Shown here: positions 41,555 through 50,247 of the stretch, in pieces
Position numbering within the stretch: position 1 is the first letter of the stretch
How the letters are laid out: every line of letters starts with the position of its first letter
Origin: Caballeronia jiangsuensis
Lineage (GTDB): Bacteria; Pseudomonadota; Gammaproteobacteria; Burkholderiales; Burkholderiaceae
Direction of reading: 5' to 3'
Assembly (NCBI GenBank): GCA_000648925.1
Contig: JFHF01000034.1
Span: 33,674 to 97,673, forward strand
Length of the DNA stretch: 64,000 nt
Notes under the pieces: model-generated
Databases searched by the model: none
What the model was told of the DNA's origin: nothing
What the model saw: the letters and a program-made list of their open reading frames with translations, nothing else
Position numbers and translations under genes: made by a program

Positions 41555-42784
41555 CTATTTGGCTTCCGCCGGCTTCGGCTTGAGCACGAGCGGAAACGTG
41601 ACCTCGAACACGCTGCCGTGCCCTTTCGACGACTGGAACCGCAGCTCCCCGTCCAGCGTTCGCGACAATTCCTTGACGATGGCAAGCCCGAGCCCTGCGC
41701 CGGGGATATCGTCGGCGGCGGCGCGCTCGAACTCCTCGAACACGCGCTCCTGATCCGCCACGCCGATGCCCACGCCCGTGTCGGCGACACGCAGTTTCCA
41801 GCATTCGTCCGGCGCCGCCGCGATCGCCAGCACGATCTCGCCCGACGACGTGTACTTGATCGCGTTCGTCAGCAGATTCAGCGCGACCTGCTTCACCTTC
41901 AGCCGGTTCGACGTCACCGTGCCGAGCACAGGATCGAACTGGCCAATGAGCTTGAGTCCCTTCGCCTCGGTGGTGACGCGGCACGCCTGCATCAGTTCGT
42001 CGAAGAGGCCGACGAGATCGAACGGCTCGATCGTGAGCAAGGAATCGTCGCCGAGCACTTTCGAATATTCGACCATTTCATCGACGAGCGTCGCCATGTC
42101 GGCGACCTGCCGGTTCGCGAGGCCGAGCGCCGCGTCGCGCTTCGCGGGCGAGCGCGTGGCGAGCTGCAGCGCCGTCGAGAATACGTTCAGGAAGTTGCGC
42201 AGATCGTGGGCGACGCGACGCGCGATCTGCATGCGCGTTTCATATAGATCGCCGATGAGTTTTTGCCGCAGCGTCAGCTCGTAGTTCGCGCGCTCCAGCA
42301 TGCCGGTGTATTCGTCGATCTTGCGATCGCGCTCGCCGATCGCCTCGCGTATCGACGCGAGCGTCACGAAGCTCACCACTTCGTCGGTCATGAGGCGCGC
42401 GTGCTCCTCGTCCGCGCGCGAAAAATTCTCGTGCGTGCTGGCGTACTCGCCGATCGCGAGCAGCAGCACCTGACGAAACAGATCGAGCTCGCGCACGAGT
42501 TCATCGACGCGATAACCCTGCTGCCAGCGCCATTGGCCATGCTGGCGCGCGTTGTGCTCGATCGCGCCTTCCTGGTCGCGCAGGTTGCGCGATTCCAGCA
42601 CGATGCAGATTTCCTCGAAGATGCTCGGCAGATGATCCGCGAGCTGACGGTAGGTGAGCTGATCGGAATGTTCGACTTCCTGATCGCCGAACACGAGCTT
42701 CATCCATCGCTCGGTGAGCGCGGGCTGTTGCTCGCGCAGCGCGGCCACGAGACCCTTCAAGCCGCCGACTGACGTGTCGCTCAT
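41555..42784 (-). CDS. Sensor histidine kinase with RsbRD-type N-terminal domain
   Basis: From the ATG at 42784 the product is 409 residues. The N-terminal 170 residues (LKGLVAALREQQPALTERWM) fit the RsbRD-like sensor domain of stressosome proteins. The kinase core has the phospho-His in IARRVAHDLRNFLNVFSTAL, the N-box VALNLLTNAIKYTSSGEIVL, and GAGLGLAIVKELSRTLDGEL as the G box. No membrane segment is visible, so it is probably cytoplasmic. No response regulator gene is adjacent, so it is an orphan kinase. Confidence 0.85.
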   Translation of the reverse strand: MSDTSVGGLKGLVAALREQQPALTERWMKLVFGDQEVEHSDQLTYRQLADHLPSIFEEICIVLESRNLRDQEGAIEHNARQHGQWRWQQGYRVDELVRELDLFRQVLLLAIGEYASTHENFSRADEEHARLMTDEVVSFVTLASIREAIGERDRKIDEYTGMLERANYELTLRQKLIGDLYETRMQIARRVAHDLRNFLNVFSTALQLATRSPAKRDAALGLANRQVADMATLVDEMVEYSKVLGDDSLLTIEPFDLVGLFDELMQACRVTTEAKGLKLIGQFDPVLGTVTSNRLKVKQVALNLLTNAIKYTSSGEIVLAIAAAPDECWKLRVADTGVGIGVADQERVFEEFERAAADDIPGAGLGLAIVKELSRTLDGELRFQSSKGHGSVFEVTFPLVLKPKPAEAK

Positions 42785-42975
42785 CTGCGAGTTCCTGATA
42801 GCTTGAGGCGCCGAAAAATGGCGCACGTGGTGATCGTGATATGCAGCCGAAAGCATTCCCGAGGTCGCCGGAGCCGCCCGCGAATGCTTCGCCAGTATAG
42901 GCGCGATGCCCGCGCCGATGGTGCATATCCGAGTTTTCCCTTGGACTTTGCGACGCACCGGATTCAGCATTCCAT

Positions 42976-43869
42976 TCAGATGCCGCCGAGCGGTTTCGCG
43001 AGCATGGCGTAGAGCGCCTGCGCCGCCGGCGACAACGACGCCGAGCGGCGCGTCACGAGCACGAGCGAGCGCGTGACCGTCGGCTCGACGAGTTCGATCG
43101 CCCGCACCGTCGGGTACGCGTCCTTCTGAATCGCGAGCGCGGGCACCACCGCGGCGCCGACGCGCTGCGCCACGAGCCCGAGCGCCGTGGAACTGCGCTG
43201 GACCTCGTAGAACGAATGCAGTTCGATGCCGCTGCCTTCCAGCGCGGCGTCGATCAATGCGCGGTTACCGCTCACGTCGCCCGCGAGAATGAGCGGATAG
43301 TCCGCCAGCGCCCGCCACGCGATCCGCTTGCGCCGCGCGAGCGGATGATCGCGATGACACACGACCACGTAGCTATCTTCGACGAGCGGCTCGGTGTGCA
43401 GCTCCGGATGATGCTCGCCCGCGATCTTGATGCCGAACTCCACCTCACGATGCAGCACCGCCTGCGCGACCGCCGACGACGCGTGATCCAGAATCCGGAC
43501 GCGATTGTGCGGATAGCGCGCCGAATACGCCTGCAACACGCGCGGCAGATACTGCACGCCGACGGTCGGCACGCACGCGATCGACACGTCGCCACGTTGC
43601 GCCATGCCCGTCTCCCGAATCTCCATCAGCGCGGCCGACAGTTCCGCGAGCAGACGCCGCGCTTGCGGCAGGAACGTGCGCCCCGTTTCGGTGAGATTCA
43701 TCGAGCGCGTGGTGCGCTCGATGAGCGGCACGCCGAGAAAATCCTCCAGCTTCTGCAGACGCTGAGTGATCGCCGTCTGCGTGATATTGAGGCGCTCGGC
43801 CGCGCCCCTGAAGCTTCCCTGATCGGCGATGGCGACGAACGCCTGCACGCCCAGCGTGTCGATTTTCAT
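42976..43869 (-). CDS. LysR family transcriptional regulator
   Basis: The ATG at 43869 (MKIDTLGVQAFVAIADQGSF) gives 297 residues; a longer start at 43881 is possible. The LysR winged helix is at RGAAERLNITQTAITQRLQK and LEDFLGVPLIERTTRSMNLT, followed by the periplasmic-binding-type effector domain (RGDVSIACVPTVGVQYLPRV). It lies divergent from tam. LysR regulators often control the adjacent divergent gene, so tam is the candidate target, but no operator was identified. Confidence 0.88.
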   Translation of the reverse strand: MKIDTLGVQAFVAIADQGSFRGAAERLNITQTAITQRLQKLEDFLGVPLIERTTRSMNLTETGRTFLPQARRLLAELSAALMEIRETGMAQRGDVSIACVPTVGVQYLPRVLQAYSARYPHNRVRILDHASSAVAQAVLHREVEFGIKIAGEHHPELHTEPLVEDSYVVVCHRDHPLARRKRIAWRALADYPLILAGDVSGNRALIDAALEGSGIELHSFYEVQRSSTALGLVAQRVGAAVVPALAIQKDAYPTVRAIELVEPTVTRSLVLVTRRSASLSPAAQALYAMLAKPLGGI

Positions 43870-43972
43870 AAGAAAAACCAAATAATGCGCAGCATAAATT
43901 CATTTTACGCTGGGCGCGGGCGCGTTCAGAATCGCTGCTGTCCCCTGACATACACATCGAATGGAGCCCGAC

Positions 43973-44752
43973 ATGACGACATCATCGGCCGACTGGCAAG
44001 CCCGCCAGTACACACTCTTCGAAGCGGAGCGCACGCGCCCGGTGCGGGATCTGCTGAACGCGACGCAGGCACAGACCGCGCGCTCGGCGGTCGATCTCGG
44101 CTGCGGCCCCGGCAACTCGACCGAAACGCTGATCGGCTACGCGCCCGACGCGCGCATCATCGGCGTGGACAATTCGCGCGACATGATCGATTCGGCGAAA
44201 AAGCGCCTGCCGGACGTCGACTTCCAACTCGGCGATATTTCCGCGTGGCCGGGCGAAGGCCCGTTCGATCTGATCCTCGCGAACGCGTCGCTGCAGTGGG
44301 TGCACGATCACGAGACGCTGTTTCCATCGCTCGTCGGCAAGCTCTCGAAGGGCGGCCGGCTGGCCGTGCAGATGCCAGACAATCTCGACGAGCCCGCACA
44401 CCGGCTGATGCGCGAAACCGCCGCCGACGGTCCGTGGCGCGACAAGCTCAAAGGCGTGGAACGCACCGAGCGCTATCGGGCCGATGCGTATTACTCGCTG
44501 CTCAAACCGCATTGCGCGCGTGTCGACGTGTGGCGCACCACGTACCATCATCCGCTCGATGGCGGCGTCGATGCGGTCATCGAATGGTTCAAGGGCAGCG
44601 GGCTGCGGCCGTTCCTCGCGAAACTCGACGAGAAGGAAACGCCCGCTTTCCTCGAACGCTATCGCGCCGGGCTGCAAGCGGCCTACACGGTGCTCGGCGA
44701 CGGCACGGTGCTGCTGCCCTTCCCGCGCATTTTCATCGTCGCGACGCGCTGA
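43973..44752 (+). CDS. tam: Trans-aconitate 2-methyltransferase
   Basis: The ATG at 43973 follows GGAGCCCGAC. The 259-residue protein methylates trans-aconitate with SAM to remove this inhibitor of aconitase. Motif I of the SAM fold is SAVDLGCGPGNSTETLIGYA, and GVDNSRDMIDSAKKRLPDVD, LILANASLQWVHDHETLFPS and VQMPDNLDEPAHRLMRE are the blocks shared with E. coli Tam. It is followed 3 nt later by the convergent LysR-type gene end. Length is normal. Confidence 0.9.
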   Translation: MTTSSADWQARQYTLFEAERTRPVRDLLNATQAQTARSAVDLGCGPGNSTETLIGYAPDARIIGVDNSRDMIDSAKKRLPDVDFQLGDISAWPGEGPFDLILANASLQWVHDHETLFPSLVGKLSKGGRLAVQMPDNLDEPAHRLMRETAADGPWRDKLKGVERTERYRADAYYSLLKPHCARVDVWRTTYHHPLDGGVDAVIEWFKGSGLRPFLAKLDEKETPAFLERYRAGLQAAYTVLGDGTVLLPFPRIFIVATR

Positions 44753-44755
44753 ATC

Positions 44756-45691
44756 TCACTGCGGCCGGCTCTGTTCGCGCAGCATCTGCACGAACTGGCG
44801 CGCGGCCGGCGACAGTTCCCCGCCCTTGCGCGTGACGATGCCGTACGTCTGCGACTTCGATTTCATGCGCACCGGCAGGATGCGCAGCATGCCATGACGC
44901 TCGAACACCTTCGCGACGCTCGCCGGCAGGATCGACACGAGTTCCGGGCTCTCCTGCAGCAGCGTCACGGTCATGAGCGGCGAGGCGGTGGAAATCGGAT
45001 TGGCCGGCATCGGCAGGCCCGCGAGATCGAGTTCGCGTTCGAGCAGCGCGCTCATCGGCATGTAGCTCGGATAGGTGACCCAGCGATAGCGCGCGAGGTC
45101 CGCGAAACCGACCTTCTGCTCCCCCGTGCGCTCGTGGGCGTGCCCGACGACGATGCAAAGCGGTTCGTCCGCGAGCGGCTGATAGTGATATTTCGACGGC
45201 TGATCCGACACGCTCGACCTGCCGATCACGAGATCGACGCGGCCGTCGTCGAGCATCGGCAGCATGCGCGCACTCGTATCCTCGACGATCTCGATGGCCA
45301 GATCCGGATGCCTCGCATGCATCTCGTTGACGATCGGCGCGACGACGCCCGGCACCGCGCCCATGATCGTGCCGACCGTCAGGCGTCCGCCCGTGCCCGC
45401 GCGAATCTGCGCCACTTCCTGGCACAGCGCGTTCAGATCGGCGGCCAGCACGCGCGCATAGCGCACCACGCAGCGGCCGAACGGATTCGGAATCAGCCCG
45501 CTCTTCGCGCGCTCGAACAGCGGCGCCTCCAGCATCGATTCGAGTTCGGCGAGCGCCTTGCTCGCGGCGGATTGCGTCATCGCCATCGCGCTCGACGCCT
45601 TGTGCAGCGATTTGTGGTCGTCCAGCGCGATCAACAATTGCAACTGCTTCATGCGCAGCCGCGACATCAATACTTCCAGCGTATTCTTCAT
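44756..45691 (-). CDS. LysR family transcriptional regulator, GbpR-like
   Basis: The 311-residue protein has the LysR HTH (MKQLQLLIALDDHKSLHKAS, AMTQSAASKALAELESMLEA) and the effector domain (GGRLTVGTIMGAVPGVVAPI, LLQESPELVSILPASVAKVF). The GbpR/sugar-binding subgroup is suggested by overall pattern. It is divergent from alpha-ketoglutaric semialdehyde dehydrogenase, with 158 nt between the starts, so that gene is its likely target. It is co-oriented with nothing else. Confidence 0.88.
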   Translation of the reverse strand: MKNTLEVLMSRLRMKQLQLLIALDDHKSLHKASSAMAMTQSAASKALAELESMLEAPLFERAKSGLIPNPFGRCVVRYARVLAADLNALCQEVAQIRAGTGGRLTVGTIMGAVPGVVAPIVNEMHARHPDLAIEIVEDTSARMLPMLDDGRVDLVIGRSSVSDQPSKYHYQPLADEPLCIVVGHAHERTGEQKVGFADLARYRWVTYPSYMPMSALLERELDLAGLPMPANPISTASPLMTVTLLQESPELVSILPASVAKVFERHGMLRILPVRMKSKSQTYGIVTRKGGELSPAARQFVQMLREQSRPQ

Positions 45692-45849
45692 CCGTCGGCC
45701 TGCGGGAAAGCGTGGGGTGATTCCAAAAAGCGATCAAGCGATGGAAAGGTTTCACTATACAGGTGCACGCGCGAGGCCGTATAGTCGGGCATGAGACAGT
45801 CATCGTACAACTGACTGCCACGAATCACTCCAAGCAAGGACGAGACAAC

Positions 45850-47433
45850 ATGCAACTCACTGGCAACCTGCTGATCGGTCAGGAATCGGTCTTCGGCTCG
45901 AACGGCTCGATCAAGGCCGTCAACGCATCGACGGGCGCGGCCATCGAACCGGCTTTCGGCGGCGCGACGCTGGCCGATCTCGACCGCGCGTGCGCCCTCG
46001 CGTGGACCGCGTTCGATGTCTATCGCGAAACCGCGCCGGAAGCGCGCGCGAAGTTTCTCGACACGATCGCGCAAAATATCCTCGATATCGGCGACGATCT
46101 GATCGAGCGCTGCATGATCGAAAGCGGCCTGCCGCGCGCGCGCCTCGAAGGCGAGCGCGGCCGCACGGTCGGCCAGTTGCGCATGTTCGCGGACGTCGTC
46201 CGCAACGGCGACTTCCTCGGCGTGCGCATCGATCCGGCGCAACCCGAGCGCAAGCCGCTGCCGCGCGTCGATCTGCGCCTGCGCCACATCGGTGTCGGCC
46301 CGGTCGCCGTGTTCGGCGCGAGCAACTTCCCGCTCGCGTTCTCGGTCGCCGGCGGCGACACGGCTTCGGCGCTCGCAGCCGGCTGCCCGGTCATCGTGAA
46401 GGCGCACTCGGCGCATCCGGGCACGGCGGAGCTGGTCGGCCGCGCGGTGCAGAAAGCGGTCAAGGACTGCGGCATGCCCGAGGGAACGTTCTCGCTGCTG
46501 TTCGACAGCGGCCGCGACGTCGGCCAGGGTCTGGTCAAGGACAATCGCATCAAGGCGGCCGGTTTCACCGGCTCGCGCGGCGGCGGCACGGCGCTGATGA
46601 AACTCGCGGCGGCACGTACCGAACCGATTCCCGTCTACGCGGAAATGAGCAGCATCAACCCGGTTCTGCTGTTCCCGGCGGCGCTCGCGAACCGCGGCGA
46701 AGCCATCGCCAAGGCCTTCGTGGGCTCGCTCGTGCTCGGCGCGGGCCAGTTCTGCACGAATCCGGGTCTGGTGCTCGCCGTCGACGGTCCCGATCTCGAC
46801 AAGTTCATCGCGGCGGCATCGGCGGCGCTGTCGGAAACCGCCGCGCAGACGATGCTCACGCCGGGCATCTGCAAGACGTATCAGGGCGCCGTCGAGCGCG
46901 CCGGCGAGCATGCCGGCGTGACGACCGCCGCACGCGGCGTCGAGGCGAAGGGCGAAAATCAGGGCCGCTCGGCCTTGTTCGTCACCACCGCCGACGCGTT
47001 CCGCAAGAGCCACGAGCTGCAGGAAGAAATCTTCGGCGCGTCGTCGCTCGTCGTGCGTTGCCCGGATCTCGCGACCATGCTGGATCTGGTCGAATCGCTG
47101 GAAGGCCAGTTGACCTCGGCGCTGCATATCGACGAAGCGGATTACGCCGATGCCAAACGCGTGCTGCCCGCGCTTGAACGCCGCACGGGCCGTCTGCTGG
47201 TGAACGGCTTCGGCACGGGCGTGGAAGTCGGCCACGCGATGGTCCACGGCGGCCCGTTCCCGTCGACGGCGGATGGCCGCTCGACCTCGGTCGGCAGCCT
47301 CGCGATCAATCGCTTCCTGCGTCCGGTGAGCTATCAGGATCTGCCTGACGCGCTCCTGCCCGACGCATTGAAGACGGACAATCCGCTCGGCCTGAACCGC
47401 CGCATCGACGGCAAGCTGAAACTGGCCGAATAA
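45850..47433 (+). CDS. Alpha-ketoglutaric semialdehyde dehydrogenase
   Basis: The ATG at 45850 starts MQLTGNLLIGQESVFGSNGS and gives 527 residues. It belongs to the KGSADH branch that oxidises 2,5-dioxopentanoate to 2-oxoglutarate in glucarate, L-arabinose or hydroxyproline catabolism. The NAD-site GPVAVFGASNFPLAFSVAGG, catalytic Glu in PVYAEMSSINPVLLFPAALA and Cys in GAGQFCTNPGLVLAVDG are present, as is the family's VEVGHAMVHGGPFPSTADG. The ribosome site (AAGGACGAGACAAC) is fair. The divergent LysR gene is a probable regulator. Confidence 0.9.
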   Translation: MQLTGNLLIGQESVFGSNGSIKAVNASTGAAIEPAFGGATLADLDRACALAWTAFDVYRETAPEARAKFLDTIAQNILDIGDDLIERCMIESGLPRARLEGERGRTVGQLRMFADVVRNGDFLGVRIDPAQPERKPLPRVDLRLRHIGVGPVAVFGASNFPLAFSVAGGDTASALAAGCPVIVKAHSAHPGTAELVGRAVQKAVKDCGMPEGTFSLLFDSGRDVGQGLVKDNRIKAAGFTGSRGGGTALMKLAAARTEPIPVYAEMSSINPVLLFPAALANRGEAIAKAFVGSLVLGAGQFCTNPGLVLAVDGPDLDKFIAAASAALSETAAQTMLTPGICKTYQGAVERAGEHAGVTTAARGVEAKGENQGRSALFVTTADAFRKSHELQEEIFGASSLVVRCPDLATMLDLVESLEGQLTSALHIDEADYADAKRVLPALERRTGRLLVNGFGTGVEVGHAMVHGGPFPSTADGRSTSVGSLAINRFLRPVSYQDLPDALLPDALKTDNPLGLNRRIDGKLKLAE

Positions 47434-47458
47434 GGCTTCCGCTGACGGTCGGACTGAC

Positions 47459-47493
47459 GAGGGCCGCGGCGCGAATTTCGCGTCGCGGCCCTC
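47459..47493 (+). terminator. Hairpin after the semialdehyde dehydrogenase gene
   Basis: GAGGGCCGCG-G-CGCGA pairs with TCGCG-T-CGCGGCCCTC (one G.T in the stem), a very long stem with a short loop. No T-run follows, so it may be a Rho-assisted or processing hairpin. Confidence 0.6.
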
Positions 47494-47660
47494 GCCGTTT
47501 GCGGACAACGCCGGCTTTTCGGACGATGCTTCGGATGCCTGATCAATCTTCGCTCGGCATCCGGCGATCCGGCCAATCCGTGTTTACGCGTCCGCCGTGG
47601 GCGCGAAACAACGCTTCGCCGGGCGTGCGAATCGCTTTGGCATCAGTGGGTTATCCGGCG

Positions 47661-47722
47661 ATCGCGCGCCCTTGTCGTTTAACGGCTAAGGATTGGCGGT
47701 TCAAAACCGCCGGCGCGATCCC
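47661..47722 (+). other. Three-way-junction RNA-like fold in the 690-nt gap before the zinc-ribbon gene
   Basis: ATCGCGCGCC (47661-47670) can pair with GGCGCGAT (47712-47719) around two hairpins: CTTGTCG-TTTAA-CGGC-T-AAG and GGCGG-TTCAAAA-CCGCC (47695-47711). The latter has the size of a tRNA anticodon arm with CAA in the loop, but there is no T-arm. It could be a degenerate tRNA or a small structured RNA, or a chance fold in G+C-rich DNA. No other convincing gene lies in 47434-48121. Confidence 0.25.
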
Positions 47723-48121
47723 AAAATGTCAGAAATTATCGTGAGCGAGAGAAGCGAGGCGCGCGGCGCATGCCGATTCGAAGTCGTACGCGCATCGATC
47801 CGACGCTTTCACATCGACATCAGGGCCAATGTGCGGAACGCTCCGGTCCGTACGCCATCAGCCACACGACGCGCGGCGCAATGGTGTAGTCGCTTAAGTT
47901 TTGCGGCCCGGAAATAGGTGCGAAAGGCAATTGACGTCCGATAGTGGTTGAACCATAGTCGGAATGTCGTTTCCCGCCGGCGCGCATGGCGCGCGGGGAG
48001 AGAATACGAAGGATTGCTGTTGCGGGACTGCGTTCCTGCGTACAGGCGCGACGACCCGGCGCGCATTGGCGGCCACGCGATTTTGGCAACCTCACGCACA
48101 TGTCCTTCGAGGGGCTCCAGC

Positions 48122-50062
48122 ATGACCACGCGTCTGACGTTTCCCGCATCCATGTTCTCCGTCGTCTGCCAGCGGTGCGGCAGCACGGTGCGCAAAAACG
48201 CCGACAGTTGCCCCAATTGCGGCGCCGATCGCAACGCCGCGTTCGGCCAGCAGCGCGAAGCCGCATCGGGCAAGCCGCGCACGAACGTTTTCGAAGAAGC
48301 GGGCGCGCCGCTCGCATCGGCGGCGGCTTCGGCATCGACCTCATCCGCCGCTCTCGGCACGGACGGCGCCGAGCGCGTCGAGCCGGGCATGCGTTCGCGC
48401 TGGACCGAGCGCGCGAGCGAGCGCATCGCGCAGAAGGCGGCGGAATATCGCGCGCGCCGCGCCGAAGAATCCGCGCGTAACGCCTATGCCGAATCCGGCA
48501 ACGATCCCGACGCGCTGCCCGGCTCGGAACGCTGGAACACGAAGAAGACGGTCATCGCGGGCGCATGCGGGCTCGTGCTGCTGCTCGGCGCGATGTTCTA
48601 CTACCAGCTCGGCGATTCCGATGGCGGTGGCGGCACGCCTTCCGCCGATCACAGCGTCTCGGGCGCCATCGATTCCAAGGTCGGATCGCTCGTGCGCGGC
48701 GCGACGACGGACGCTCCGGCCGTCGCGGAACGTCGCGTCCCGGCCGACACGCGCGTGCCCGGCGGCGATACGCTGCAAGGCGTGCGCACCGCGCTGGATC
48801 AGCACGACCTCGCCACCGCCCGCGCGCGGCTCAGAGTTCTTCCGGCCCAGCAGCAGGCGCGCGCGGACTACGAAAGCCTGAAAGACGAACTGCTCAAGCG
48901 CGAATCGCAACGCGACGCCGCGCTGCAACTCGCGCGCGCCTGCGAGCGGACTTCCGCATGGGCCTGCGTGCAGCAGAATGCGGGCGAGGCGCTCGCGCTC
49001 GACGGTAGCAACATGGAATCCCAGGCCATGCTCGAACGCGTGGTCTCGCATGCGGGCTGGCTCGCGCCGACGGCAGCGGCGGCGCTCGCCAAGAAGGTTC
49101 CGGGCACGTCGCCTCCGACGGCCGCGGCAAATACGCCCGACGCAACGAACACCGCAGCCGCGACGCAGCCGAAACCGGCTGCCGCGATGCCCGCACCGCT
49201 TCCCGCGCAGGCAAACGTTGCAGCGGTCGCGCCGGCCACGAAGCCGAACACCATCGCGCAGAAACCCGCCGCCGACCGGCGTGTTGCACAACGCAGCGCC
49301 GCCGCGCGCCACGCCGAGGACGATGCCGCGTACGAAGCGCGTGAGGAGAAGATCGCGCGTGCTCAGGCGGCGACCGCCGCGATCACCGCGACGACCGTCG
49401 CACCGCCCGCTGCGCCCGCCGCGCCTCCCGTCGCCACGACGATGACGAAGCCCGCGCAGACAACGACGCAGGCCGCAGCCCCCGCGCCTTCGCAGCCGGC
49501 GGCGAAAGCGGCTCCCGCGCCCGTCACGCAGGCGGCCCGCACGCCCTACTATCTCGGCGACGAAGACGCGCAGCCTTCCGCCGCCGCCAACAACACGCGC
49601 CCCGCCAATCCGCGCGCGCCCTACTATCTCGGCGACGAGCCGCCGCAGCAGGCCGCACGCCCGGCGAATCCGCGTGGCGCGTATTACCTCGGCGAAGATC
49701 CCCCGCAACCGTCGGCGCCAGCCACGCGGGCCGCTGTGCCACGTCCGCCGCAACCCGGCAACCAGAGCAGCGCGCTGCCGCCATCCACGGCGACGATGCA
49801 GGCCGCCGTGCCGCGCCCGCCCGCGGCGCAACCGGTCGCGCAGACTGCCGCCGCGCAGCGCGTCGCGCCGGTCGTGAGTCAGCCCGTCGCGCAGACGAAC
49901 GCGCCGGCGCGCGGCACGCAGGCGAGCGCCGGCGCGTCGCCCCAGTTCGCCAATATGCCGGCGGGTTCACACCTGGACTCCGACAAGTCCGAGGAGCTCG
50001 AACGCGCCATCAAGCAATACGGCTGGAGCGGCGGCGATCCGGCTTCGAAGCCGTCGCGCTGA
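48122..50062 (+). CDS. Zinc-ribbon membrane protein with Ala/Pro-rich tail and YYLGDE repeats
   Basis: The ATG at 48122 follows GAGGGGCTCCAGC. The 646-residue product has an N-terminal zinc ribbon (VVCQRCGSTVRKNADSCPNC, four cysteines), a single membrane segment (TVIAGACGLVLLLGAMFYYQ, about residue 145-165), then a long Ala/Pro/Thr-rich region. Near residues 510-580 three repeats occur: RTPYYLGDEDAQ, RAPYYLGDEPPQ and RGAYYLGEDPPQ. The C-terminus (LERAIKQYGWSGGDPASKPS) is more ordered. The domain plan suggests an envelope protein with cytoplasmic zinc finger. I know no characterised homologue. Confidence 0.75.
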   Translation: MTTRLTFPASMFSVVCQRCGSTVRKNADSCPNCGADRNAAFGQQREAASGKPRTNVFEEAGAPLASAAASASTSSAALGTDGAERVEPGMRSRWTERASERIAQKAAEYRARRAEESARNAYAESGNDPDALPGSERWNTKKTVIAGACGLVLLLGAMFYYQLGDSDGGGGTPSADHSVSGAIDSKVGSLVRGATTDAPAVAERRVPADTRVPGGDTLQGVRTALDQHDLATARARLRVLPAQQQARADYESLKDELLKRESQRDAALQLARACERTSAWACVQQNAGEALALDGSNMESQAMLERVVSHAGWLAPTAAAALAKKVPGTSPPTAAANTPDATNTAAATQPKPAAAMPAPLPAQANVAAVAPATKPNTIAQKPAADRRVAQRSAAARHAEDDAAYEAREEKIARAQAATAAITATTVAPPAAPAAPPVATTMTKPAQTTTQAAAPAPSQPAAKAAPAPVTQAARTPYYLGDEDAQPSAAANNTRPANPRAPYYLGDEPPQQAARPANPRGAYYLGEDPPQPSAPATRAAVPRPPQPGNQSSALPPSTATMQAAVPRPPAAQPVAQTAAAQRVAPVVSQPVAQTNAPARGTQASAGASPQFANMPAGSHLDSDKSEELERAIKQYGWSGGDPASKPSR

Positions 50063-50247
50063 GCAGAAAAGCAAAAGCAGAAGAACACACCGAGACAACA
50101 ACGACGCACGGCAAACACGCGCCACGCGCCTTCGCGTTGAGCCGCATGTGAGTGACCGGGCATGAGCGAATTGCGCGCTTTGCGGACTCTTTTCCGCGTC
50201 GCGCGAGTTTCAAAAGTACCCGTCCAACTCCGATTAAAGGGTCAATC

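Noticed and set aside
47809..48426. 205-codon minus-strand frame upstream of the zinc-ribbon gene
   Set aside because: It overlaps the start of the zinc-ribbon gene on the other strand and has shadow-like composition.
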